A stretch of DNA of 64,000 bases from [Phialemoniopsis] sp. UDSM-2020 (lineage: Eukaryota > Ascomycota > Sordariomycetes > Thyridiales > Thyridiaceae): assembly GCA_018873225.1 (NCBI GenBank), contig JAEILZ010000007.1, positions 2,790,001-2,854,000 of the forward strand, written 5' to 3'. Below the pieces are notes generated by a model. It saw nothing but the letters and a program-made list of their open reading frames with translations, was not told the origin of the DNA and searched no databases. The position numbers and the translations under genes are program-made. Below are positions 36,018-46,778 of the stretch, in pieces (position 1 is the stretch's first letter; the number at the start of each line of letters is the position of its first letter).

Positions 36018-37069
36018 CGTGAACTATCGATATGGACGCGTTTGGCGGGATGAGTAGTAAGACGACGAGGAAGTGGGGTTCAGACACAGAGTCGTCTTCT
36101 TTGACGACGCGATGGAGTGTCTGCTTTCCCTGACGAGAGCAAAGGAGGGAAGAGGGTGTATATAAGACGGTATCGTGGGTGGACGCGGAGGGCCAGACTA
36201 CACCATGCTGGAGGAGGATTGCACCATCTTCCCTCGACCGCTAGGGGCGCAGAGTGTACGAGCAAACAGACCCCTGTGCCACCTCTCGACGAGCCACAAG
36301 TTCGTTTTGCAGCTTCCTACCACGGTGTGTCGCTCTCCACATATTGTGATAAAGTTGGAGAATCGCGGGGGAATGGGTGGAGATGGCCACCGCACCGTCG
36401 TGGAGGTCGCGGATGTCGCGGAGCTGCTCCGTCCCCCGACAACACCATGGCAAGTCTGGTCGAGATATCCCAACCTGTTGGCTCGCGGACCCCATTGCCG
36501 GGGAATGAGACGAACATTGCGGGGAAGTGAGCTAGGGTTTGCCATGTGATGGTTAATCGACACCTTTGAGTGCAATGCGACAGCCGCTGTTGACCATCTC
36601 CCTGCCCGGTCAGAGGAGTCGGGCGGCCCAAACGTTGCACGATGCCCGACAGCCGGCCCGGAACAAAGGAGACGTCGCCTGCTTCATGATACACCCCGGC
36701 TGTACTGGCATGGGTTCTGAAGGTTAGACTTTGCGGAAATGGGCCGCTCAGCGTTAAAACTTACTTCCCGCGGTGTCTTAGCTTTGTGAATGCGAAGGGA
36801 AACTATTAGTGTATGTGAGGACAACTTGTCGCCTAATTATTCCAAGAACAGCAAGAGTGAGGAGGCCATTCTGCCCCAGACCTTCGCGGAGGCATGCTGC
36901 TTTTACTCCCAAAAGCATTAGTCTTGTAGCAGTATTGTTCTTCGTGAACATAATTGTGCTCTTGCATAGGCGCGACATGATTCAGATAAGGTCTCGGGTT
37001 GTATTTGATTTCAATTGATTGCAATTCCAGCAGATGTGCTGGAAAAGACGTGGGTATATATAAAACATG
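36018..37069. promoter_or_regulatory. Sugar porter promoter and 3' flank of the double-zinc-cluster regulator gene
   Basis: About 1 kb upstream of the porter and downstream of the regulator gene. A TATATA element near 36157-36165 is ~145 bases upstream of the porter ATG. Nothing else is recognised. Confidence 0.45.
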
Positions 37070-39616
37070 TCACTGCTCCTCAAAGTAGACATCGTTGTTG
37101 AACTCGAACCCGAGACTCTGGTTGATCCAGTCGATCTGTGTGGGAATCATGGAGAAGTCCAGCGTCCCGTCTATCCATGCCGGCGGCGCGCTGCTGCTAA
37201 AGTCGTTGAGCGTGTACGCATCGTAACCGAGATACGGCTGGCCCCTCGGAGCCGCGGTGCCCATGTTCCACGGCGAGATCACGGCAGGAGGGGCGGGCTC
37301 AGGGGCCGGGGCGATGTTTGGTGGGTTCATCTGCTCCTGGACCGCCGGCGGCGGGGGCTGGGGTTGGTCAATGGGGGCCGTGACCTGGGCGGCAGGGGTG
37401 TGTTGGTCGCTGATTGTGTTCGGGGTTGCATTGCTCGGCGGGCTAAAGTTGTGGAATAAGTCGCTTTCCTCGTCGTTGGTAGTCGATGCAGCTGGCGCTA
37501 GCACGTCTTTTCGCTCGGCGAGGGAGTTTTGTATCCTGCCAAAGGTACCATATGTCCGCAGGCTGGGTGAAGCTGCTCGTTCGCCTTCTGGTGGCTGAGG
37601 CGTTGATGGAGAAAGTGGCCTGAATCTTCGAGTCAGTAATCATTCTAGGCATTTGTATTGTGCAACTACCGAAGTAGCGGACCAAAAACGAGGAAGGGAT
37701 GGCGTGCCTCTGCAAGTCGGAAAGGTCGACATGGTAGCCGTGCTTCTTTGCAATCTCACAAACGGAGCAGAACTAGCACCCCGGTTAGCATCATGCAGTG
37801 ACACCTTAGTTCGCCCAAAGAATCCGGGGTCTGCTCACCAAGTCTCGAATTGGCACCGAGCGGCGAGCAATTTCTTTTGCGCAACGTACCACCACGTCTA
37901 ACCTTGCGTTTATCGCTTCGTCGGTTAGTCCCAAAGCGGCATCCTCGTCCCTCTTGCGCTCAATGATCAGGATGCGGAGAGCAAGAGAAGCTCCAATCGC
38001 CACGACGGGGTCATGGCCCGAGCTCTGGTGCCTCATGCTTTGCGAGATGACCTTGCTGATGGCAAAGGCATGCCGCACCCTTCCTAGTCGACAAGTAGTG
38101 AAGAATGCCGAGAGCGACGGGTCGGCCAGGTCGCTTGGCGAGCACGGCGACGTTGTCGATAGACGGGTGGACGTAATGTAAGAGCCTATCCGGTAGAGGT
38201 CGCAATAGCAGCCATGGAAAAGGCAGTGGAGCGTGACAAAACTCGTCAGCTGAGATTGCCGGCGGTACATGTTTTCATCCGTCATCTGTAATTCTGCCGG
38301 CAGTGACCTTGACCACTCTTCCAGCATCTTTTCGAAATTGTAGAAAGCGGAATCGCGGTTCCATGGTAGATTGGGCGGTATTCGGCCTTTGTTTCGCGGA
38401 TGATATGGCAGGGTGTAGTCGAGGATCTCTCGCCTCAGCACGGTCAGTTTGACAAGAAACGCGGAAATGCCAGGTCGACACGCCGATACGCCATGGATCA
38501 GACCATCAGAAAGCTGTCGCGACTGCTCGTCGCTCCCGTCCGCGCAAAGGTGGTCCAGGTCAGGCATGCTGGTCTCGAGGCCCAATTGAAAGGACCGCTC
38601 GTCACAGGGAAGCCTGGCTTCGATGGATGAAACATCTAACACGCTCAGAGGGCTGCGCCCAGCCTCGATCATGGACTCCATGACAAAGCAGCTCCATGCT
38701 AGGCGCCGGCGCGTCTCGCGCACGGTGACGGGAACCCGGGCCTCCTCGGGAATCTCGAGATTGAGTTGTAAGCCATGCGCCAGACGGACAGCCAAACCCG
38801 ACAGCAGCCAGGCGTTGATATGGGAGGCTCGGTGCCACTCGTAGCGCTGCAGTAGCAGCAACGCCTGGAGGGTGGTGATGGATGGTGGCGAGAATATCTC
38901 CAGCATGACGAGACGGCGGCACTCGTCGGCCCAGAGGTCTGGCAGGTGGCTGTGAGGCTCGAGAAACTGTAAGCTGGTGGCGATGACGACCAGCAGCAGA
39001 ATGTTGGGCAGCTGCTCGCTGTCAAACATCTGCATCAGCGTCGGCGTGTGGATGAAGGTGTAGAAGCAAAAGTAGTGAGGCCCGTCGATGTAGGCTCTCA
39101 GAAGACGCCGCTGCTCTGCACGGCTGGGGAGAGACGTCGCGACGTCGTTGGAGCTGGACCTCGAGGCGCCCCGGGCCGGCGACATGGACCTCGTCCGCTG
39201 GCTTGCATGGGCGCATCTGGCGCCGGCCTCGAGACACGGCACGCACGTCTCTGCAGAGTTGGCAGAGGTACATTTTATCTATGTCTTATCGTCAGTCGAC
39301 TGATCAAGTGTGAATCCATCATGACAGTCTGCTGCACCTTTTTTCTCCGGCACCGCTCACACGCCGTGTTGACCCGGGACCGCTGGGCGGCCTCGGCCAT
39401 CTCATACCAGGTGCAGGCGAGATTCAGCCGGGCGCAGTTCCCGCACGTGTCTCTGCGCTCGTCGCATCTGACCCTCCTCCGCCTGCAGGTTGCACATCCC
39501 GTACGGCTTGTGTTGTGTGACGCCCGTCGGCGGGCCATGGTCCCCGCGCGGTCACCCGAGCCGGCATCCACTCTGCCGGCGGGCGGCACCGCGAGACTCG
39601 CGCGTTTGCCGTCCAT
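37070..39616 (-). CDS. Fungal transcription factor with two tandem Zn(II)2Cys6 clusters; 3' frame unresolved
   Basis: Exons 39616-39338, 39278-37839 and 37772-37670 join cleanly, with a further exon around 37619-37070. The first cluster is CATCRRRRVRC then CGNCARLNLAC (codons 39497-39413). Only 17 residues later the second, CERCRRKK-IKC then CVPCLEAGARC, is completed by splicing the 59-nt intron at 39337-39279. The fungal-specific regulator domain follows (HTPTLMQMF..., DLWADECRRLVMLEIF, SSPSITTLQALLLLQRYEWH-like, and ETRRRLAWSCFVMESM). A Pro/Gln-rich acidic tail ending IDWINQSLGFEF then NNDVYFEEQ is open in 37619-37070. However, with the canonical intron 37669-37620 the tail is out of frame by one base; in the frame given by that intron the protein would stop at TAG 37500-37498. 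Alternative start Met 39538. Start and first three exons are confident, the 3' end is not. Confidence 0.75.
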
Positions 39617-40583
39617 GAATCTGACCCGAAAATGAACTTGCTGTCCCCGTCCGGATTCTGGATGAGGTGGTAAGGGGAGGAGGGATTGCGGAGCGAGAGT
39701 CAGTGAGTGAGTGGAGATGCGGTCCCCATCTTGAAGGATTGTGGAATGTTGGGGAAACGGCCAATCTTTTGGCGCCTGGCTCCCCACACTAGACGTCACT
39801 CCTGCCCCTTGTAGCGTGCGGCACGGGTGCTGCATGGGCCCCAAAATAGAAAACTCTGCTTGGAATACAGGGCAATTCAGTGCAACGGTGGAGTGGAGAT
39901 GCCCAAGAGTAGCACATGAGGTTATTCTAACCTGCTGTGCGTCCATTGGGATCCGGAGATGGTTGGGATAGACAAAATACACGTGCTGTCTACTTTACTT
40001 AAGGTACCGGAACTATCGAAATCTGGATACCACCCACGACGAACCCAGCACTCAACACCAGCGGTATGTTCAGTCTAGACTTCTAATTAAAAACGAGCAC
40101 AATTGAGTAGATTGTGAAGAATTAATCGACGTCCTGTAGGAACAGTGCTCATATAGGGGAGTGTAAGTATTACCTTTGAACCTCATAGAGGTCTTTCTGA
40201 ATCGACTTTACTAACTTCAAGAAGTCTTGAAGTTCACCACCTTCAATGCAACCATCTATGCTCGATAACTTAATAACTTGGCTCATGATCATGGCCTGGA
40301 GGCAACCCGGAAGACGGAAAAGACATGTGGCAAAGGCATTGGGATCATCCAGTAGTCGTGGCGCCATGGGACAGCAAAAAGCTCGCAGATTGCGGGCAAA
40401 CGCCATCGCAGACTTTCGTTCCAACCATGGTTTCGGGTATTCCACGTGGACATTTATCAAGTCGAGATGCCCTGCTTGAAGCAGCGCCGTGACTCTTCTT
40501 CCTTCTCGACGTCCAGGTTGTCTCGCACTGGAGGGAAGACTGTCTCCGACGCAGACGACTTCACAAGACGGCTCGTGTTCGCA
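39617..40583. promoter_or_regulatory. Divergent region between the regulator gene and the F-box/ankyrin gene
   Basis: About 970 bases between two divergent starts. Open frames extend into it from both sides (to 39982 on minus, to 40446 on plus), but those extensions look non-conserved. AT-rich around 40060-40180. Confidence 0.45.
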
Positions 40584-42662
40584 ATGGCAAAATTGGACGA
40601 CCTGCCTCCGGAGTTGATCGACATAATCCTCGACTGCTTTCCCGACAATGATTACGTCCGGCCTATCCTCTCCTTTGCCGGGACGAACCACCGCTTTCGC
40701 GATATTGCCTTGAGCTTCTTGTACAGACCCAGGCCGAAACCCCGACAGAACCTGCCTGTCTGGATCTTGACATGGGCAGCAATTTACGGCAGCGTGGACG
40801 TCTTGGAGCATGTCCTATACTGGGCTCCAAGAGTCGACGAGAATTGGGAAGTACCCCATGTCGAAATACTTGATTTCCCGGGGGTACATATACCTCGAGC
40901 AGATCAGTCCCGTGCTGTTACAGGCCCTACTGCGCAATCACTATTCACCCCTCTACAGTGGTCTATCAGATATGGCCACAAGGCCGTGGCTGCCAGACTC
41001 ATTGAATCTGGTGCGTACGTCAATACCCGGATGAACCTTGACACTGCTCCTGGTCGTGTCGCAGCCGGTCGTCGCCGGAGCCAAGTGCCAAGATGGCGTC
41101 TATGGGCCGTCGACGGTTTTGAAGGAAAACATTTCGATACATGGGATTGGCTAGACGAGGTGTATTGGACGCCGCTATACATGGCCATTCGGCTCGGTAG
41201 CCTAGAGATTGTGCACATGCTTTTGGCGAAAGATGCGAGCAACATCGTCTCTGCCGACCTCGAGTACCGTGGGATCACGGCCTTGCAAGCCGCTGCTCTG
41301 CACGGCCGATGCGACATGCTTGAGATGCTAAGTCGCAAATACGGACAGTCCATGGTGAACCACCCAGGAAGGTTGAATTTGACGCCGTTGATGTGTGGAT
41401 CAGTCGGCCCTCAGGCGAATCACCCATCGATCAAGCCTGTCCTGGCCAAGCTCGTAGAACTGGGAGCCGACATCAACATCCGCGGATCACGTCAGAATGC
41501 TACTGCCCTCGCGTTAGCCTGCTGGAAAGGCAAATTCTCTGCTGCCCTGGCCTTAGTACGACTGGGAGCGCGCATCGACTTGGGTGGGGTGCGACGGGTC
41601 CCAGGTGCTAATCTATTGCACCTCTGCGCTATTGAGGTCGTTCGTCAACGGCCCGAGGATGATGTACAGAGCTGCCACGATCTTATAGCACTCGTTACCC
41701 AGCTCCTAGAGAGAGGCGTGGATGTAAATGCTCGGCTTGCATCTGACCAGTTTGGCTTTTCCGGCCACACGCCGTTGTCATTGGCTCTTTTTGCGAAGAG
41801 TTATCGGTTGGCCGGGCTGTTGATGCGACATGAAACACAGTGCGATGAGCAGTTTCTCGACGATTCTGCGTTTCATTGGGCAATGGCAAAGAAGGACGCT
41901 CGGTTCTTACAACAACTCCTCAAGCGTCGGCCGAATGTAGAGAAGCTTTTTGGGAGGCGTACCATCGATTTAGTATGCGAGGCTATCGAGGATCCTAAGA
42001 TGCTCCGGATGCTCCTTGATGCTGGGGTTCCCGTCGACTGCGTAGACAGTGATGGTAACACGGCCTTGATGCACACCATCTTGTGCTGTCGTAAGGTGAT
42101 GGGCTCGTGGACGCCTGACCCTGGTAGGTGCAAGATGGGAACTTCAACTTTGCGGCGCACTTTGAGGGAGGACTTCCCATACTACGTGGTCCCCAAGATC
42201 AGACCGTCTGTATCTTTGTTGCTAGAATACGGAGCAAGTATCATGCACAAGAATCGCCATGGTCTATGCGTCCTGGACCAACCCTCTCGGCTGATCTGCG
42301 AACAAGAAGAGCCAGGCAGGAAGGACCTTCTTCGGCTGCTGCGAGTGCCTATCTGGAGGGACCTGGGAGACGAGAAAGGCGCCGAGAAATTGGCCAGAAT
42401 ATGGGGTTACGAACCGCAGGACAGAGTAAGGAACTTCCTGAAGATACTAGTGGACGATTCGATTGAGGAGCATCTGCTCCTGCGCACAAGAGGAGCGTGC
42501 CCGCCGGCCTACCGCGGATCGGAGGCTTTCCTTAAGACTGTGCGCTGCTGCTCCATGAGGGATCTCACGGCTGAATGTCTCGAAGCAATCATACGGCGTT
42601 GTCAAGGGAGTAAGTGTGATGGGATGGTAACGGAGCTTACGGAGCTGAAGGCCAGGCTCTAG
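40584..42662 (+). CDS. F-box and ankyrin-repeat protein
   Basis: Single-exon gene of 692 residues from Met 40584; the frame stays open upstream with an earlier ATG at 40467, but Met 40584 directly begins the F-box, LDDLPPELIDIILDCF then ILSFAGTNHRFRDIALSFLY (residues 4-52). Ankyrin repeats follow: FTPLQWSIRYGHKAVAARLI, TPLYMAIRLGSLEIVHMLLA, ITALQAAALHGRCDMLEMLS, LTPLMCGSVG, NATALALACWKGKFSAALAL, HTPLSLALFAKSYRLAGLLM, DSAFHWAMAKKDARFLQQLL and DGNTALMHTILC. At least eight repeats are visible. Such proteins are common and expanded in filamentous fungi, where they may act as substrate adaptors of SCF ligases (family inference) or in non-self recognition repertoires. No catalytic domain is seen. 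It is divergent from the double-zinc-cluster regulator. Confidence 0.85.
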   Translation: MAKLDDLPPELIDIILDCFPDNDYVRPILSFAGTNHRFRDIALSFLYRPRPKPRQNLPVWILTWAAIYGSVDVLEHVLYWAPRVDENWEVPHVEILDFPGVHIPRADQSRAVTGPTAQSLFTPLQWSIRYGHKAVAARLIESGAYVNTRMNLDTAPGRVAAGRRRSQVPRWRLWAVDGFEGKHFDTWDWLDEVYWTPLYMAIRLGSLEIVHMLLAKDASNIVSADLEYRGITALQAAALHGRCDMLEMLSRKYGQSMVNHPGRLNLTPLMCGSVGPQANHPSIKPVLAKLVELGADINIRGSRQNATALALACWKGKFSAALALVRLGARIDLGGVRRVPGANLLHLCAIEVVRQRPEDDVQSCHDLIALVTQLLERGVDVNARLASDQFGFSGHTPLSLALFAKSYRLAGLLMRHETQCDEQFLDDSAFHWAMAKKDARFLQQLLKRRPNVEKLFGRRTIDLVCEAIEDPKMLRMLLDAGVPVDCVDSDGNTALMHTILCCRKVMGSWTPDPGRCKMGTSTLRRTLREDFPYYVVPKIRPSVSLLLEYGASIMHKNRHGLCVLDQPSRLICEQEEPGRKDLLRLLRVPIWRDLGDEKGAEKLARIWGYEPQDRVRNFLKILVDDSIEEHLLLRTRGACPPAYRGSEAFLKTVRCCSMRDLTAECLEAIIRRCQGSKCDGMVTELTELKARL

Positions 42663-44148
42663 CTACTCTGGGTACGAAGATCCAATCCCTTCTAGTTATC
42701 AATCTTGTAGCGCAATCACTTGTTTTCTGTTCATCATATCACTGTGACAAGGTGCGGAGGTTGACGCTATTACGTTGTCCCCAGTGGTGTCCGCATTGCT
42801 AGACCATGGTAAACATTGCCGATGCTCCGTGACTCGAGTCGTCGTGTAAGAAACAAATGACGAATATGCAGCAAGCGATGCTAGGCTTGTTTTGGCAAAC
42901 GCATTCGGATCTCTAGCCTCCCCCATTGCCGTGCTGACAGCATGGGATGGCTCCGCAACAACTGGAGCCGCCCAGCGGATGACGCCGCTTCCGGGGCCGC
43001 CCTTGCATGCATAAGGCGAGGCTGCTTTTGTCGCCTGGCGGATCAGCCGAACACCAGATTCGGCAGCTGCCGCGATCTGCCGCAGCAGAGTTCCGAGTGG
43101 CGGCCCCTTTGGGTGAGACAAACTGACGATCTTTGGACAAATGCTGCCTCGTTATTGGATGGAGAGCCGTTCGGCGGTGAACACTGCATGGCGGACATCC
43201 CGAGTCCTTGTGGGGAAGACAGCTGAGATTTTGGGACTAATGCAGTCAAGACAACGTCAAAGTCGACGCGGTAAGAGTTGCCGCGGCTGGAATAAAATAG
43301 CATGTCAGTTGGCATGAATAGGTGAGTTCAATTCCACCATGGACCCGGGGTACTTGCTCACCACAAGCAAACATCACAAGTCTCATCCGTGCCAAGAGAT
43401 GTACAGTCCCGTCACATTCTCTCTGTGAGAGATCTTGAGACCATCCGCAAGCACCCAGTGGAGTATACGAGCCTCAGCTCATAAAAGTGACAACTGTCGT
43501 CTGGAAGCGGACGCACCTGCATTCGCGAGATGAATGTCTCACTCCAGAGTAACACAACTGGCCTGTCATTCTTTTCGACACACGGCTCCCCAAACGTCCG
43601 ACAAAGATCAACAACGCCGATACTTGATGGAGAGCGAGAAAAAGAGTGCCTCGGCTCCAAGACATGCAAGCCTATCAGCCACGCATGTCAGTTGGGGCTG
43701 TGTGATACCCAAGACGAGAACAGTGAGGGGAATGGCGGAGAATCACGATGACGTTTCGCATCTTCTCGACGACGGATCACGGCCAAAGCTGCAGTCGAGT
43801 TGCAGCGCATTGGCGTCTTCGCGTTAAGTCATTGGCTTCCGCTTTGTCTTGAATCCTCAGACTCTGCAGCTTTCAGCTTCGAACATGATCGCCACGGCTT
43901 ACGATCAGCCAAGATGATGTTTGAGGGCCTTTCAATCTATCAGTCATCAGGAAGAGTGACGAGAGAGGAGTATCGGGGTGTCAAGAGTCTTTGGTCTGCT
44001 GGTTGAGTATAAAAGATGGACGACTTCCTGACCTGGAACGAGATGAAGGAGATCCAACTCATCACTCACCACTCTCAAGAAACAGCATCATCATTATCAG
44101 TCACACACCAGCACCAAATTTCTTAACTTAGTCCCTAAACCATCCAAC
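42663..44148. promoter_or_regulatory. Intergenic region with the lectin promoter
   Basis: About 1.5 kb upstream of the lectin-like gene. A TATAAAAG box is at 44008-44015. Frames such as 42913-43140 and 43534-43827 are short, without protein features, and are not called. Confidence 0.5.
44008..44015 (+). promoter_or_regulatory. TATA box of the lectin-like gene
   Basis: TATAAAAG lies ~134 bases upstream of the ATG at 44149. The intervening leader is A/C-rich, as usual in fungal leaders. Confidence 0.6.
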
Positions 44149-45289
44149 ATGTCCAATCTCGTTCCCTCTGAGCTCGCGGCAGTCTCGACCGGCTCCAAGT
44201 TGTACCTCTACTATCAAGAGGGAGCCGATTTGCACGAGACTCAGTCTAGCGATGGTAAAGCTTGGTCAGCAAGTTCGAGCGCCGTGGCTTCTGACCTCGA
44301 TCCTAATGGCTCTGCCATCACCGCCTACTACGTCAAGTATGACGGTAGCCAGGGTGGTAAATCCACTGCAAGTGCCATCAGTCCTTTCAGTATGCAGTAT
44401 GAACTCGTGACTAATAACACGCTCTAGATCCATGTGATTTGGATCGGCCACGATCGAAAGCTGCACGAAAAGGTCAAGATCGAGGGCGACAGCTCGTGGA
44501 AGACCGTCGACTTCCCCAGCGAGTTCAAGCCCACCGAGTCGTCGAGGCTGGGCAGCGGAGTCTGCCACGACAACCAGAACGACAAGTCCCACCAGTGGGT
44601 CCACTTTGTTGAGTGAGCTCTCCTCCAAACGGCCAACATTACTATGCCAGATCCTTGACTGATCAGCAATAAGCAGGGAGAACAAGGACGGCAACTACGA
44701 TATTGTCGAGCTCAGGCGCGGGTCCCAGAGCGACTGGGTCTTTGTCAAGCGCAAGGTCCTGGAGGAGAACCCGGCCAAGGCCCTCCCCGGCACCAGCATC
44801 GCCGAGAACCTGACCGATGCAATCACCCACCTGTTCATCCAGGATCACGACCTGAAGATCTGGGAGTATGAGGGAGGCTATGACAAGTGGGATAGTACGT
44901 TATCTCTGCCCCGAGTTTTGGCTTAATGACCTGCTTCTGCGGAGGCCTCGAAAAACACTAACAACCTGTGATCAGAGAAGGAACAACGCGTCAAGGACAA
45001 ACCTGTCTCCCCCAGCACCCCGCTCGCGGCCTGCGCCTCCGGCAAGGCCGACAAGCCTTACCTCTTCTACGTGTCGCCTAAATCGGGCAACCAGGCCATG
45101 GCCATCCAGTTCTGGCAGTTGGGCCAGGACCCCCAGAAGGTCGACGACTACACCCCGGCCAGCAGGCTCGGCGCGACCAGCATTGGCGGCAAGGCCTACC
45201 TGTTCTTCCGCAAGCCGGCCACTCCCCTCACCATCACGGTCAAGGAGTACAGCGGCGGCGCCTGGTCTGCCGGAACCAAGGTCATCTAG
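44149..45289 (+). CDS. AAL/AFL-like fucose-specific lectin, cytosolic-type beta-propeller
   Basis: Four exons (44149-44367, 44428-44612, 44677-44894, 44976-45289) encode 311 residues, matching the 310-315 of the Aleuria and Aspergillus fucose lectins. Repeated propeller blades are visible: KLYLYYQEGADLHET, IHVIWIGHDRKLHEKVK, THLFIQDHDLKIWEYEGGYDKW and KPYLFYVSPKSGNQAMAIQFW, each with the strand-turn-strand pattern and the conserved Trp/Arg/Glu-like contacts. The first intron uses a GC donor (GCAAGT at 44368). No signal peptide is seen, as in these lectins, which can still leave the cell. They bind fucosylated glycans on hosts, bacteria or nematodes. Identity to a particular subfamily rests on length and blade pattern, so lectin is likely and fucose binding is inference. 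Confidence 0.78.
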
Positions 45290-45547
45290 ATCAGAGTAAC
45301 TATCAGAATATGAGATGCGGTAGTTGTCAGACTCGCGCTTGTCATTTAGTCACTCGTTAAATAGGATTGCAAATCAGCTAGGCTAGTTTATCACATGGTT
45401 ATAAAACTAAGACTGCAAGTCTTGATGACCTTTGAATTGTCAAGAGCAATGCTTCAAGACATTTGATTTGTCTGCTATATTTGGACTGTTTCAAGTGATT
45501 CCAAGCATATGGTTTCTCCAATGCATCTATCCATGAGAGCCAGATCT

Positions 45548-45935
45548 CTATGCTCGGAACGCCATAGGCGCGGGAGGCGGGGTCGGCATAGCCGGTGGAC
45601 CACAGTTGGCACACATCGAGCTGGCGATGGCAGAGATGGACAATGCAACTTCGCCTCCGCACTCCGAGATCAGGCAAGGCGTCGCCTGCGGGGCGAACTC
45701 CGCTGCACTCTTGCACTGGCAGGCAAAGTCGGTGGGACTGGCACACCCAATGGCCGAAGCCGCAGAGGCAATGCAATTTTGCTAGATGGCGTTAGCTGGA
45801 AAATTCTCATGACATGAGATGAGTGGCACGGCAACATACAGCACAGGTTGGAATTGGAGGCGGCTCAGAGGTGTTGCACTGAGCTGCGGCAAGAGCCGCA
45901 GAGAGGGCGGCAACGAAGAGGGTGGTGAGCTGCAT
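45548..45935 (-). CDS. Small secreted CFEM-domain protein
   Basis: Two exons (45935-45840, 45781-45548; intron 58 nt) encode 109 residues. The N-terminus MQLTTLFVAALSAALAAA is a signal peptide. The CFEM pattern then follows: PTCAQNC, GCASPTDFACQC, TPCLISEC and SSMCANC, giving eight cysteines in CFEM order. The Asp in SPTDFACQC is the residue that ligates haem iron in characterised CFEM proteins. The C-terminus is Pro-rich and lacks a clear GPI signal, so it is probably a free secreted protein or effector. It faces the lectin-like gene with 258 bases between the stops. An 8-bp TATAAAAG on the minus strand at 46020-46027 is ~85 bases upstream. Roles in haem/iron uptake, adhesion or host interaction are known for the family; none is proven here. 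Confidence 0.9.
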
Positions 45936-46778
45936 GATGGTCGAGTTGTGGGTGTGAGACAATGAAGTGCTTCTTTGACGTGATTTCAACCGGCCGGAGG
46001 ATGAAGCGCTGCCTACTTGCTTTTATACACGGGTCCCCAGTAATCAACATTGAGAACGGACCACACGGCAATTCGGAATCACAATAATTGCGGTCGTCAG
46101 CTCGCCGATGCTAGACTATTTTTGGGCTCTGATATTAAGTCTACGTAACTCTGCTGCTGATGTTGAGACTCAAGCCTATGAGCATACAGTGACCCGATAG
46201 CTAGCAAAACAATGATATGGACGTCAATTTCGAACAGAGTATAGTGTCCTCAAAATAGAACTTGGAGCATTCTCACCAAGTAGTCACAGCGGGATACTCC
46301 GAGGCCGGGATCGCGGACAACGGGATCGGACATCCCCAAACGCAATTTCGGGATCAATCGCGCGCGGTTCCTGCATGTGTCGATGCCGGCTATATGTCAC
46401 CTGTTTGCGACCATTGGGCAATTCTTTCAGTGGGATTGTCAAATAAGCACATAATAGACGCGACTTGATCCCTGAAGCATCGCAGCGCGATCCCTGGACC
46501 TCAGCATTAACCGTGCTCAGTGTACCGTGTCGGTGCCGAACCGGAGGGCCTAATTCTCAAGCAACATTGCCCAGTCATTCCGATGGCTCTACTCACGATA
46601 TAGCGTCTCACGTGCATTGCCTTCACCTCAGCAATATACTTTTCTTCACTCCATGGCAGCTTAACGCAACGCAATAAATTTCATCCAGCTCTTACAACTC
46701 GCTACAAACAAACTCATGGCTAGAAGACGAGGTGACCCTCTCGAGAATCGCTAATCAGAAGGAAAAGAACCTCGCCAA
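45936..46778. other. Intergenic region: CFEM promoter and 3' flank of a dehydrogenase gene
   Basis: About 840 bases. Apart from the CFEM TATA box nothing is recognised. Confidence 0.5.
46020..46027 (-). promoter_or_regulatory. TATA box of the CFEM gene
   Basis: Minus-strand TATAAAAG ~85 bases upstream of the CFEM ATG. Confidence 0.6.

Noticed and set aside
39617..39982. N-terminal extension of the regulator to Met 39982
   Set aside because: The extra residues show no conservation-like features and start far from the zinc clusters; Met 39616 or 39538 is more plausible.
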